Below, one piece after another: positions 40,512 to 49,193 of a stretch of DNA of 64,000 bases (positions within the stretch are counted from its first letter, which is position 1; each line of letters starts with the position of its first letter). The notes below the pieces were generated by a model. The model made no database searches and was not told the DNA's origin. It saw only the letters and a list, made by a program, of their open reading frames with translations. The stretch is from Collimonas rhizosphaerae. Lineage in GTDB: Bacteria > Pseudomonadota > Gammaproteobacteria > Burkholderiales > Burkholderiaceae_D. A program made the position numbers and the translations under genes. The DNA is taken from positions 62,001 through 126,000 of the forward strand of contig NZ_JBANDC010000010.1 of NCBI RefSeq assembly GCF_038896935.1, read 5' to 3'.

Positions 40512-41729
40512 TTACAGGACTTTTGCGATTGCGGCGACAACATTATCAATATTTTTTGTGTTGAGCGCGGCAACGCAGATGCGGCCGGTGTCGACGGCGT
40601 AGATCGAGAACTCGTCGCGCAGGCGTTCGACCTGGGCCTTGGTCAGGCCGGAGTAGGAGAACATGCCGCGTTGCTTGGTGACGAAATCGAAGTCGTGGCC
40701 TGGGGCTTGTTCCTTCAGTTTTTTTACCAGCAGGTGGCGCATTTCGCGGATGCGCAGGCGCATGCCGGCCAGTTCTTCTTCCCACAGCTTGCGCAGCTCC
40801 GGCGAGGCCAGGGCGGTGGCGACTACCTGGCCGCCGTGGATCGGCGGGTTGGAGTAGTTGGTGCGCACCACGCGCTTGAGTTGCGACAGCACGCGGCCGG
40901 CTTCTTCCTTGCTGGCGGCGACGATGCTCAGTGCGCCCACGCGTTCGCCATACAGCGAGAACGATTTCGAGAACGAGTTGGAAACGAACAGCGGGCCGCC
41001 GGCTTCGGTGAAGCGGCGCACTACCTGGCCGTCGGCTTCGATGCCGTCGCCAAAGCCCTGGTAGGCCATGTCGAGGAAAGGAATCAGGCCGCGCTGGGTG
41101 ACGACGTCGATGACCTGGGTCCATTCGTCGTCGCTGAGGTCGGCGCCGGTCGGGTTGTGGCAGCAGGCGTGCAGCAGGACTATCGAGCCGCTAGGCATGG
41201 CTTGCAGCGCGTTCAGCATGCCGCTGAAGTTGACGCCGCGGGTGGCCGGGTCGTAGTAAGGATAGTTGTTGACGGTGAAGCCGGCCGATTCGAACAGCGC
41301 GCGGTGGTTTTCCCAGCTTGGATCGCTGATCCAGACTTGCGCGCTGTCGGCGCTGAAGCGCTTGAGGAAATCGGCGCCCAGTTTCAGCGCGCCGGTGCCG
41401 CCGATGGCTTGCACGGTGATCGCGCGCTTCTCTTGAACTACGGCGCTGTCGGCGCCAAATACCAGTTCTTGCACAGCCTTGTCGTAAGCCGCCAGGCCTT
41501 CGATCGGCAGGTAGGTGCGCGGCGCTAGTTTTTCAATCAGCAGCGCTTCAGCCTTTTGCACGCATGCCAGCAGCGGCACCTTGCCGTTGTCATCGTAATA
41601 GACGCCGACGCCGAGGTTGGTCTTGCCTGGGTTCTGGTCCGCATTGAAACCTTCGGTGATGCCGAGGATAGGATCGCGTGGCGCCATTTCGATGGCGGTA
41701 AAGAGGGAGGCTGAAAGAGGTGCGTTCAT
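40512..41729 (-). CDS. tyrB: Aromatic-amino-acid (class I aspartate-type) aminotransferase
   Basis: 405 aa from the ATG at 41729. It has ADQNPGKTNLGVGVYYDDNGK-type N-terminus (ILGITEGFNADQ), LHACCHNPTGADLSDDEW, and the PLP lysine in NSFSKSFSLYGERVG. It transfers amino groups between tyrosine, phenylalanine or aspartate and 2-oxoglutarate. Family is certain; the choice between TyrB and AspC rests on memory of betaproteobacterial annotation. It is divergent from uvrB. Confidence 0.88.
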   Translation of the reverse strand: MNAPLSASLFTAIEMAPRDPILGITEGFNADQNPGKTNLGVGVYYDDNGKVPLLACVQKAEALLIEKLAPRTYLPIEGLAAYDKAVQELVFGADSAVVQEKRAITVQAIGGTGALKLGADFLKRFSADSAQVWISDPSWENHRALFESAGFTVNNYPYYDPATRGVNFSGMLNALQAMPSGSIVLLHACCHNPTGADLSDDEWTQVIDVVTQRGLIPFLDMAYQGFGDGIEADGQVVRRFTEAGGPLFVSNSFSKSFSLYGERVGALSIVAASKEEAGRVLSQLKRVVRTNYSNPPIHGGQVVATALASPELRKLWEEELAGMRLRIREMRHLLVKKLKEQAPGHDFDFVTKQRGMFSYSGLTKAQVERLRDEFSIYAVDTGRICVAALNTKNIDNVVAAIAKVL

Positions 41730-41856
41730 CGTGATAACATAAAAAGTTGGCTGCAAAAGAGATTTTGTAGCCGGGTTGAATGCTGTGCCGGGTCACGAGA
41801 CAGATCGCTGATCGGCGCGGATTTACTACCGTCTATTTTACCAAAGGTCGAGGCCC

Positions 41857-43938
41857 ATGGCTGACATATCACAGGTTGCAAGCACCGTCGACGAGTCCAA
41901 AATCGTCACTTTTCCCAATTCGCCGTACAAGCTGTTCCAGCCGTTCCAGCCGGCCGGCGACCAGCCTGCGGCCATCGACAAGCTCTCCGAGGGCGTGGAA
42001 GACGGCCTGTTTTACCAGACCCTGCTGGGGGTGACCGGCTCCGGCAAGACCTATACGATGGCCAACGTGATCGCCCGCATGGGGCGGCCGGCTATCGTCT
42101 TTGCTCCCAACAAAACGCTGGCGGCCCAGCTGTACAGCGAGTTCCGCGAGTTTTTTCCGCAGAACGCCGTGGAATATTTCGTCAGCTACTACGATTATTA
42201 CCAGCCGGAAGCCTACGTGCCGCAGCGCGACTTGTTCATCGAGAAAGACTCCTCGATCAATGAGCATATAGAACAGATGCGCCTGTCCTGCACCAAATCG
42301 CTGATGGAACGGCGCGATGTGGTCATTGTGGCAACGGTGTCGGCAATCTACGGTATCGGTAATCCCAACGAATACCACCAGATGATCCTGACCTTGCGCG
42401 CCAAGGACAAGGTCAGCCAGCGCGACGTCATCGCGCGCCTGATCCAGATGCAGTACACCCGCAACGAAATCGATTTCGGCCGCGGCACCTTCCGCGTGCG
42501 CGGCGATACTATCGATGTGTTTCCCGCCGAACATGCCGAGCTGGCCTTGCGCATCGAGATGTTCGACGATGAAATCGACAGCCTGCAGCTGTTCGATCCG
42601 CTCACCGGCCGCGTGCGGCAAAAGATCCCGCGTTTCACCGTCTATCCCGGTTCGCACTACGTGACGCCGCGCGCCACCGTGCTGCGCGCCATCGAAACCA
42701 TCAAGGATGAACTGCGCGACCGGCTCGAATTTTTCCGCAAGGAAAATAAACTGATCGAAGAGCAGCGCATAGAACAGCGCACCCGTTTCGACCTGGAAAT
42801 GATGCAGGAAATCGGCTTCACCAAGGGCATCGAAAACTATTCGCGCCACCTGAGCGGCGCCTTGCCGGGCGAACCGCCGCCGACGCTGGTCGATTACCTG
42901 CCGCAGGACGCGTTGATGTTCCTGGACGAATCGCACGTGCTGATCGGCCAGTTGAACGCCATGTACAACGGCGACCGCTCGCGCAAGACCAACCTGGTGG
43001 ATTACGGCTTCCGGCTGCCGTCGGCGCTGGATAACCGGCCGCTGCGCTTCGACGAGTTCGAAGGCAAGATGCGGCAGACGATTTTTGTCTCGGCGACGCC
43101 GGCCGATTATGAAAACCAGCATGCCGACCAGGTGGTGGAGCAGGTGGTGCGGCCGACCGGCCTGATCGATCCCGCGATCGAAGTGCGGCCGGCCCTGAGC
43201 CAGGTCGACGACCTGATGAACGAGGCCAATGCCCGCATCAAGAAGAATGAACGGGTGCTGGTCACGACGCTGACCAAGCGCATGGCCGAGCAGCTGACGG
43301 AATTCCTGAGCGATAACGGCATCAAGGTGCGCTACCTGCACAGCGATATCGAAACCGTCGAGCGCGTGGAAATCATCCGCGACCTGCGCCTGGGCACGTT
43401 CGACGTGCTGGTCGGCATCAACTTGCTGCGCGAGGGCCTGGATATCCCCGAAGTGTCGCTGGTGGCGATCCTCGATGCGGACAAGGAAGGCTTCCTGCGT
43501 TCCGAGCGCAGCCTGATCCAGACCATAGGCCGCGCCGCGCGTAACCTGAACGGCACCGCGATCCTGTATGCGGACCGCATGACCGATTCCATGCGCCGCG
43601 CGATCGACGAAACCGAACGCCGCCGCAACAAGCAGATCGCCTTCAATACCGCCAACGGCATCACGCCGATCGGCATCAGCAAGCAGATCAAGGAATTGAT
43701 CGACGGCGTCTACAGCCCGCAGGAAGCGCGCGAAGAGCTGCATGCGGCGCAGGACCAGGCCAAATACGAGGCGATGAGCGAGAAGCAGGTGAGCAAGGAA
43801 ATCAAGCGCCTGGAGAAGCAGATGGTCGACCACGCCAAGAACCTGGAGTTCGAGAAAGCCGCGCAGGTGCGCGACCAGCTGCATGTGCTGAAGCAGCAGC
43901 TGTTCGGCGCGCCGGGGGCGGACAATATCGTTTTGTAG
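41857..43938 (+). CDS. uvrB: Excinuclease ABC subunit B
   Basis: 693 aa. Walker A in GVTGSGKTYTMANV, YDYYQPEAYVPQRDLFIEKD (beta-hairpin region), DESHV for the helicase box, and the C-terminal UVR motif (KRLEKQMVDHAKNLEFEKAA). It verifies damage after UvrA loading and recruits UvrC. GAGG lies upstream of the ATG. I found no SOS box in the short upstream region. Confidence 0.97.
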   Translation: MADISQVASTVDESKIVTFPNSPYKLFQPFQPAGDQPAAIDKLSEGVEDGLFYQTLLGVTGSGKTYTMANVIARMGRPAIVFAPNKTLAAQLYSEFREFFPQNAVEYFVSYYDYYQPEAYVPQRDLFIEKDSSINEHIEQMRLSCTKSLMERRDVVIVATVSAIYGIGNPNEYHQMILTLRAKDKVSQRDVIARLIQMQYTRNEIDFGRGTFRVRGDTIDVFPAEHAELALRIEMFDDEIDSLQLFDPLTGRVRQKIPRFTVYPGSHYVTPRATVLRAIETIKDELRDRLEFFRKENKLIEEQRIEQRTRFDLEMMQEIGFTKGIENYSRHLSGALPGEPPPTLVDYLPQDALMFLDESHVLIGQLNAMYNGDRSRKTNLVDYGFRLPSALDNRPLRFDEFEGKMRQTIFVSATPADYENQHADQVVEQVVRPTGLIDPAIEVRPALSQVDDLMNEANARIKKNERVLVTTLTKRMAEQLTEFLSDNGIKVRYLHSDIETVERVEIIRDLRLGTFDVLVGINLLREGLDIPEVSLVAILDADKEGFLRSERSLIQTIGRAARNLNGTAILYADRMTDSMRRAIDETERRRNKQIAFNTANGITPIGISKQIKELIDGVYSPQEAREELHAAQDQAKYEAMSEKQVSKEIKRLEKQMVDHAKNLEFEKAAQVRDQLHVLKQQLFGAPGADNIVL

Positions 43939-43963
43939 CCGCAGGATTTTTTACGGCCTGTGT

Positions 43964-44007
43964 TTGATGCTGTTTTTTGATGTTGTTTTTTTGATGCTGT
44001 TTTTTTG
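43964..44007 (+). repeat. Three short tandem T-rich repeats
   Basis: TTGATGCTGTTTTTT-like units begin at 43964, 43977 and 43991 (the middle one has one C-to-T change; period 13-14). They fill the space between uvrB and the glycosylase gene. The T-runs may act as a leaky terminator or as slippage-prone sequence. Confidence 0.6.
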
Positions 44008-44014
44008 ATGATAT

Positions 44015-44803
44015 ATGACTGATTTTCTTCCTGCTCCAATCCGTTCCGCCTTGAGCGGCGTGCATGCTTCCTGGCTCGTCATCCTGGAACACGGCTTGCG
44101 TACCGTGATCCAGGCCAATCCGGCCTATCTGAAGGACCTGGCCGAAGCCGACTACCTTCCTACCGAGGGCCGCATGTTCGCGGCCTTCACCCAGCCGCTG
44201 GAAGCGGTGCGTTATGTGCTGGTGGGCGAGGGGCCTTATCCGCGCGCGGCGAGCGCCACCGGCGTGTGTTTCATGGACGGCGCGGTTGGTTCCTTGTGGT
44301 CGGAGAAGGGTTTGTCGAAGCAGGTCAATCGCGCGACTTCCTTGCGCAATTTCATGAAGATGCTGCTGGTGGCCGATGGCCAGCTGGCGCTGGAAAACAC
44401 GACCGGCGATGCGATGTCTGGCGTGGCGTTGCGGGCCCGGCAAGACGATTCGCAAGCGATACAGCTGCTGGCAGATCTGCAGGCGAACATGGTGAAGCAT
44501 GGCTTCTTGTTGCTGAACGCTTCGCTGGTGTTCCGTCCGGATGTGCCGCCGGTCAAGGATGCCAAGGCCTGGCAACCGTTCATGCAGGCGGTGTTGCAGG
44601 GGCTGGCGGATGCCGCGGAGAAGCGCGGCGCGGGCCTGCCGACGCTGGTGTTGTGGGGAAAAATCGCGGAGCAGCTGAATGCCTATCCGGTGACTGTGCG
44701 GTTTCCGAAAGCAGTCGCCGAGCATCCTTACAACCTGAGTTTTATCGGCAACGCCGGCATGCAGGCATTGTTTGGGCCGATGCAGCTGTTGCGTCGCGCT
44801 TAG
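44015..44803 (+). CDS. Uracil-DNA-glycosylase family 1 homologue without the catalytic Asp
   Basis: 262 aa. The UDG fold is evident: RYVLVGEGPYPRAASATGVCF at the catalytic motif, ATSLRNFMKMLL, GFLLLNASL, and AEHPYNLSF at the place of the HPSPLS motif. In active enzymes the first motif is GQDPYH; here it is GEGPYP, so the Asp and His are missing, and the second motif is altered. Activity on uracil is doubtful. It is convergent with a TetR gene, overlapping by 4 bases. Confidence 0.7.
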   Translation: MTDFLPAPIRSALSGVHASWLVILEHGLRTVIQANPAYLKDLAEADYLPTEGRMFAAFTQPLEAVRYVLVGEGPYPRAASATGVCFMDGAVGSLWSEKGLSKQVNRATSLRNFMKMLLVADGQLALENTTGDAMSGVALRARQDDSQAIQLLADLQANMVKHGFLLLNASLVFRPDVPPVKDAKAWQPFMQAVLQGLADAAEKRGAGLPTLVLWGKIAEQLNAYPVTVRFPKAVAEHPYNLSFIGNAGMQALFGPMQLLRRA

Positions 44804-45576
44804 ATCAGGCTCATTTGCCGCAGGTCGATTTCGGCCTGGGTCAGCGGTTTTTCGGCGACAGGGGCCGGGCTCAGATCCAGCTGCGGTTCGGCGACAGGCG
44901 CCGCGGCTTTCGGCGCCGGCGCCGGTTTGGTCCGTTTGCCGCCGGCCGGCGCGGCGCTGACGCTGGCGCTTGCCAGCCAGCGCTTGAGCATGTCGTCAAA
45001 CAGCGCCAGCATTGCTTCCGGCAATTCCGGCGTGTAAGCCTGGCGAATCACGATGCCGTCCCACATGGCGGTCAGCAGCAGCGCCGCTGCTTGGGCATCC
45101 AGTGCCTGGTCGATCTGGCCGCGTTCTTGGGCGGTGCGCAGCATGTCGGCCAGGCCGTCCACCCATTCCGTTTCCGCGGTCTTGATCACCGCGCCCACGC
45201 GCTTGTTGCGCAAGCCTTCGGCATAGATTTCAGTCATCAGGCCGGCGTCGCTGATCGCGGCGTAGCGGCGGGCGAAGGCGCGGGTGATGGCGGACAGCGC
45301 TTGCGGCAGGTCTTCGGTATCGTGGAATTCCGACAACAAAGTGCGCGCCTGGCGCCTTTCATCCTCGGCCATGGCCGCAATGATCGCATCCTTGCTGGTG
45401 AAATAGCGGTACACCGCGCCCGGCCCGAGGCCGACTTCGGTGCAGATTTCCTGCATCGAGGTCTGGTGGAAACCGGTCTTGCGGAAGCACTTTCCTGCGG
45501 ACTTCAGGATGTCGACGCGTTTCTGGTCAGCTCTCTGCGTCGGGGATTGCGGTGTCTTGGATTTGCGGATGGCCAT
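44800..45576 (-). CDS. TetR/AcrR family regulator
   Basis: 258 aa. The N-terminal helix-turn-helix is at residues 18-65 (KRVDILKSAGKCFRKTGFHQ, then VGLGPGAVYRYFTSKDAIIA). The ligand domain follows, and the last ~50 residues are Pro/Ala/Lys-rich and unusual (KRTKPAPAPKAAAPVAEP). Target genes are not obvious; no divergent partner is close. Confidence 0.88.
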   Translation of the reverse strand: MAIRKSKTPQSPTQRADQKRVDILKSAGKCFRKTGFHQTSMQEICTEVGLGPGAVYRYFTSKDAIIAAMAEDERRQARTLLSEFHDTEDLPQALSAITRAFARRYAAISDAGLMTEIYAEGLRNKRVGAVIKTAETEWVDGLADMLRTAQERGQIDQALDAQAAALLLTAMWDGIVIRQAYTPELPEAMLALFDDMLKRWLASASVSAAPAGGKRTKPAPAPKAAAPVAEPQLDLSPAPVAEKPLTQAEIDLRQMSLI

Positions 45577-45908
45577 ACTGAGTGCTGCTCAAAAAGAGGA
45601 CTGTGCGGGAGGGTCGGTATTATAGGTTTAAGCGCCGCTTCCTTGAATATATTTTTGCATTTGACACTATTCTCTTCGCGACAACTTGTATCTATATGGC
45701 AATTTCCTGGGGCGAATCGAGTGCTCTCAAGATGTCCTTAAATGTTGTAATTGTATATATGACAATCGGCTTCAAAGCCATGTCCGGTGCGGGATTCCAG
45801 GAATCGGGCAATACCTGACGGATTCACTCAAGTTTGGTATACTGTCACAACACTGCGTAATCCAGCATTCGGGATACACGGATAGATAGGTTCAAGAGCG
45901 GAGATTAC
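45577..45908 (+). other. Intergenic region upstream of iscR
   Basis: About 330 bases without a convincing gene; the short frame at 45582-45818 has no support. The last 100 bases hold the isc promoter. An AT-rich stretch with TTGACA at 45661 lies in the centre. Confidence 0.6.
45813..45843 (+). promoter_or_regulatory. isc operon promoter with likely IscR site
   Basis: CTGACG (45815-45820) and TATACT (45838-45843) are 17 bp apart. An imperfect inverted repeat ACCTGA (45813-45818) with TCAAGT (45828-45833) covers the -35 and spacer and resembles type 1 IscR sites. This would give the known negative feedback by [2Fe-2S] IscR. Promoter confidence is better than that of the IscR site. Confidence 0.5.
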
Positions 45909-46403
45909 ATGCGTCTGACTACAAAAGGCCGGTTTGCGGTAACTGCGATGATCGATTTGGCATTGCGCCAAGGCAAAGGTCCGGTAACTTTGTCCGCAAT
46001 TAGCGAGCGTCAAGAGATTTCCCTGTCATATCTGGAACAATTGTTCGGTAAATTGCGTCGTCACCAGATTGTTGAATCCGTGCGCGGGCCAGGCGGCGGA
46101 TACAACCTGGCGCGCAAGGCCGAAGACGTCACGGTGGCGGACATCATCATCGCGGTCGACGAACCGCTGGATGCGACCCAGTGCGGCGGCAAGGAAAACT
46201 GCCACAGCCCGGACCATGAGGGCGGCAGCCGTTGCATGACACACGACCTGTGGTCGACCTTGAACGCCAAGATGGTCGAATACCTGGATTCGGTGTCGCT
46301 GAAGGATTTGGTGGATCAGCAACATGCGCAGCAGCAGGCGCAGCAGAGGAAGACCCTGGAACAAAATGTGGTGGTGATGCATAGGTCCCACCTGGTCGCT
46401 TGA
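45909..46403 (+). CDS. iscR: Fe-S cluster regulator IscR
   Basis: A 164-aa Rrf2-family protein: MRLTTKGRFAVTAMIDLA, winged helix with SLSYLEQLFGKLRRHQIVES and VRGPGGGYNLAR. Cluster ligands are in CGGKENC and SRCMTHDLW; the second and third Cys are 10 residues apart rather than 5 as in E. coli. First gene of the isc operon; it represses the operon when it holds a cluster. Confidence 0.95.
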   Translation: MRLTTKGRFAVTAMIDLALRQGKGPVTLSAISERQEISLSYLEQLFGKLRRHQIVESVRGPGGGYNLARKAEDVTVADIIIAVDEPLDATQCGGKENCHSPDHEGGSRCMTHDLWSTLNAKMVEYLDSVSLKDLVDQQHAQQQAQQRKTLEQNVVVMHRSHLVA

Positions 46404-46420
46404 TTGGAGCTAGAAAAAGT

Positions 46421-47674
46421 ATGAACGCACCCTTGGAAAAAAGCCTGATAGACACATTGAAGGCGCCTCACTTCCCGATTTACATGGACTATTCGGCAAC
46501 CACGCCTATCGATCCGCGCGTGGCCGACAAGATGATCCCTTATTTGCGCGAGCAGTTCGGCAATCCGGCTTCGCGCAGCCACATGTACGGCTGGTCCGCT
46601 GAAAAAGCCGTGGAAGATGCGCGCGAGCAGGTCGCCAAGCTGGTCAACGCCGATTCGCGCGAGATCATCTGGACGTCCGGCGCCACCGAAGGCAACAACC
46701 TGGCGATCAAGGGCGCAGCCAATTTCTACAAGACCAAGGGCAAGCACATCATCACCGTCAAGACCGAGCACAAAGCCGTGCTGGACGTGGTGCGCGAACT
46801 GGAGCGCCAAGGTTTCGAAGCGACTTACCTGCAGCCGCAAGACAATGGCCTGATCACGCTGGAACAGCTGGAAGCAGCGATCCGTCCCGACACCATCCTG
46901 GTTTCGGTGATGCTGGTCAACAATGAAATCGGCGTGATCCAGCCCATCGAGGAAATCGGCGAACTGTGCCGCCAGAAGGGCATCATTTTCCATTGCGACG
47001 CGGCGCAAGCCACCGGCAAGGTCGCCATCGACCTGGAAAAATGGAAAGTCGACCTGATGACTTTCACTGCCCACAAGACTTACGGTCCGAAGGGCATCGG
47101 CGCCCTGTACGTGCGGCGCAAACCGCGCGTGCGGCTGGAAGCGCAGATGCACGGCGGCGGCCATGAGCGCGGGCTGCGTTCGGGCACCTTGCCTACCCAC
47201 CAGATCGTCGGCATGGGCGCGGCTTTTGAAATCGCCCGTGAAGAAATGGATGAAGAAATCGTCCGCATCAAGGTGCTGCGCGACCGCCTGGCGAACGGCC
47301 TGCAAACGATCGAAGAAGTGTATGTCAACGGCGACATGGCGCACCGCGTGCCGCATAACCTCAACGTCAGCTTCAACTACGTTGAAGGCGAATCGCTGAT
47401 CATGGCGATCAAGGACATCGCCGTGTCGTCCGGCTCGGCCTGTACTTCGGCCAGCCTGGAGCCTTCGTATGTGCTGCGTGCGCTGGGCCGCAGCGACGAG
47501 CTGGCGCACAGCTCGATCCGTTTCACCATCGGCCGTTTCACGACCGAAGAAGACATTGATTTCACGATTGAACTGATCAAGGCCAAGGTTGCGAAACTGC
47601 GCGAGCTGTCGCCGCTGTGGGATATGTATAAGGACGGGATCGATATCAGTACGATCCAATGGGCGGCGCATTAG
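46421..47674 (+). CDS. iscS: Cysteine desulfurase IscS
   Basis: 417 aa from the ATG at 46421. PIYMDYSATTPIDPRVADKM, TSGATEGNNLAIKG, HCDAAQATGKV, the PLP lysine in FTAHKTYGPKGIG, and the sulfur-carrying Cys in SSGSACTSASLEP. It supplies sulfur to IscU. A short palindromic repeat separates it from iscU. Confidence 0.97.
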   Translation: MNAPLEKSLIDTLKAPHFPIYMDYSATTPIDPRVADKMIPYLREQFGNPASRSHMYGWSAEKAVEDAREQVAKLVNADSREIIWTSGATEGNNLAIKGAANFYKTKGKHIITVKTEHKAVLDVVRELERQGFEATYLQPQDNGLITLEQLEAAIRPDTILVSVMLVNNEIGVIQPIEEIGELCRQKGIIFHCDAAQATGKVAIDLEKWKVDLMTFTAHKTYGPKGIGALYVRRKPRVRLEAQMHGGGHERGLRSGTLPTHQIVGMGAAFEIAREEMDEEIVRIKVLRDRLANGLQTIEEVYVNGDMAHRVPHNLNVSFNYVEGESLIMAIKDIAVSSGSACTSASLEPSYVLRALGRSDELAHSSIRFTIGRFTTEEDIDFTIELIKAKVAKLRELSPLWDMYKDGIDISTIQWAAH

Positions 47675-47680
47675 TAGCTA

Positions 47681-47735
47681 ATTGGGGACAGAGTTTAAGA
47701 GCCACCGTAGCGTGGCGAATTACTCTGTCCTCAAC
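47681..47735. repeat. Palindromic repeat between iscS and iscU (repeat locus A)
   Basis: GGACAGAGT (47686-47694) and ACTCTGTCC (47722-47730) bracket a smaller stem (GCCACC with CGTGGC around 47701-47716). The outer arms resemble the repeat units at 53323-53384. It may work as a processing or attenuation hairpin inside the operon. Confidence 0.7.
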
Positions 47736-47792
47736 TGATTCCTCTGCGGCCGGTGAGAGGTCACCGCCGCGGCTCAAACAAGGAGTAGCAAA

Positions 47793-48191
47793 ATGTCTTA
47801 TTCAGCAAAAGTTTTGGACCATTACGAAAACCCACGCAACGTCGGCGCTTTTGAAAAAGGCGACGAAACCGTAGGCACCGGCATGGTCGGCGCGCCTGCA
47901 TGCGGCGACGTCATGAAGTTGCAGATCAAGGTCGGCGCCGACGGCATCATCCAGGACGCCAAGTTCAAGACCTACGGTTGCGGTTCGGCGATCGCTTCGT
48001 CGTCGCTGGTGACTGAATGGGTCAAGGGCAAGACGCTGGACCAGGCGATGTCGATCAAGAACACCCAGATCGCCGAAGAACTGGCGCTGCCGCCGGTCAA
48101 GATCCACTGCTCGATCCTGGCTGAAGATGCGATCAAGGCTGCGGTTGAGGATTACAAAGCCAAGCACGGCGAGCAAAAGCAGGCAGCGTAA
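47793..48191 (+). CDS. iscU: Fe-S scaffold IscU
   Basis: 132 aa with AAGGAG upstream. Cluster-binding Cys in GAPACGDV, YGCGSAIASSS and KIHCSILAEDAI; the LPPVK motif is the HscA recognition site. Cluster is assembled here from IscS sulfur. Confidence 0.97.
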   Translation: MSYSAKVLDHYENPRNVGAFEKGDETVGTGMVGAPACGDVMKLQIKVGADGIIQDAKFKTYGCGSAIASSSLVTEWVKGKTLDQAMSIKNTQIAEELALPPVKIHCSILAEDAIKAAVEDYKAKHGEQKQAA

Positions 48192-48223
48192 AAGCCAATC
48201 TAGCGAAAAGAGATCGACGGCAT

Positions 48224-48547
48224 ATGGCAATCACACTTACGGAAAAAGCGGCCAAGCACATCAACCGCTATATCGAACGGCGCGGCAAGGGCATCGGCCT
48301 GCGCTTCGGCGTGCGCACTACCGGTTGCTCGGGGCTGGCTTACAAGCTGGAATACGTGGATGAGAAGACTGACGAAGATGCAGTGTTCGAATCGCACGGG
48401 ATCCAGGTGTTTGTCGATCCCAAGAGCTTGCCGTACATCGACGGCACCGAGCTCGATTTTGCGCGCGAGGGTTTGAACGAAGGCTTCAAGTTCTACAACC
48501 CGAACGTCAAGGATGAGTGCGGTTGCGGCGAAAGTTTCCGGATCTGA
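48224..48547 (+). CDS. iscA: A-type Fe-S carrier IscA
   Basis: 107 aa. ITLTEKAAKHINRYIERRGK, TTGCSGLAYKLEY and the terminal DECGCGESF provide the three conserved Cys. It passes clusters on to target proteins. A perfect terminator-type hairpin follows before hscB. Confidence 0.96.
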   Translation: MAITLTEKAAKHINRYIERRGKGIGLRFGVRTTGCSGLAYKLEYVDEKTDEDAVFESHGIQVFVDPKSLPYIDGTELDFAREGLNEGFKFYNPNVKDECGCGESFRI

Positions 48548-48598
48548 CGCTGGACCTGCCTGCTTGATCCGCATCACATTGGACCAGATGGATGACCA

Positions 48599-48629
48599 AG
48601 CCTGTTGCACTCCAACAGGCTTTTGTTTT
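48599..48629 (+). terminator. Terminator-like hairpin between iscA and hscB
   Basis: AGCCTGTTG-CACTC-CAACAGGCT is a perfect 9-bp stem followed by TTTTGTTTT. It ends 8 bases before the hscB start. It would reduce hscBA-fdx expression relative to iscSUA. Confidence 0.8.
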
Positions 48630-48636
48630 AAGAGCC

Positions 48637-49152
48637 ATGCAAAATCACTTTGAACTATTCCATTTGCCGCAACGCTTCACGCTGGATAGCGCGGCGCTGG
48701 ACCGCGCCTATCACGAGGTGCAGAACCAGACGCACCCCGACCGTTTTGCCAGCGCCAGCGGCGCCGAGAAGCGGGTGGCGATGCAATGGACCACCCGCGC
48801 CAACGAGGCTTACCAGACCCTGAAAAGCCCGTTCAAGCGCGCCGCCTACCTGTGCGAGCTGAACGGCGTCGAGCTGCAGGCGGAGTCGAATACGGCGATG
48901 CCGGCGGCGTTCCTGATGCAGCAGATGGAATGGCGCGAAACGCTGGACGACGCGCGCGCCGGCAAGGACCTGGCGGCGCTGGAGCAGCTGGACCTTGAAC
49001 TGCGCGCGGCGCGCAAGGCCGACCTGCAGCGCATAGGCGCTTTACTGGATGCGCAGGATTTCCAGCAGGCTGCGCAATACGTGCGGCAGCTGATGTTCCT
49101 GGAAAAATTTGGGGAAGAGATCGGCAATGCGTTCGCCGTTCTCGAATCGTAA
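48637..49152 (+). CDS. hscB: Co-chaperone HscB
   Basis: 171 aa from the ATG at 48637, downstream of the hairpin (a frame start at 48592 is inside it). It has a J-domain with the HPD motif in NQTHPDRFA and a C-terminal three-helix region that binds IscU. It delivers IscU to HscA. Confidence 0.94.
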   Translation: MQNHFELFHLPQRFTLDSAALDRAYHEVQNQTHPDRFASASGAEKRVAMQWTTRANEAYQTLKSPFKRAAYLCELNGVELQAESNTAMPAAFLMQQMEWRETLDDARAGKDLAALEQLDLELRAARKADLQRIGALLDAQDFQQAAQYVRQLMFLEKFGEEIGNAFAVLES

Positions 49153-49193
49153 GATCAACGCTGTAAGTTCAATATCATTAGTCGAGTACGAGC

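Noticed and set aside
41757..41856. SOS box upstream of uvrB
   Set aside because: CTGT and ACAG occur but 13 bases apart, not the required 8.
41869..43884. 671-codon ORF antisense to uvrB (and similar long ORFs antisense to hscA, lysS and the primase)
   Set aside because: Long antisense frames are expected in GC-rich genes; the sense frames match known proteins.
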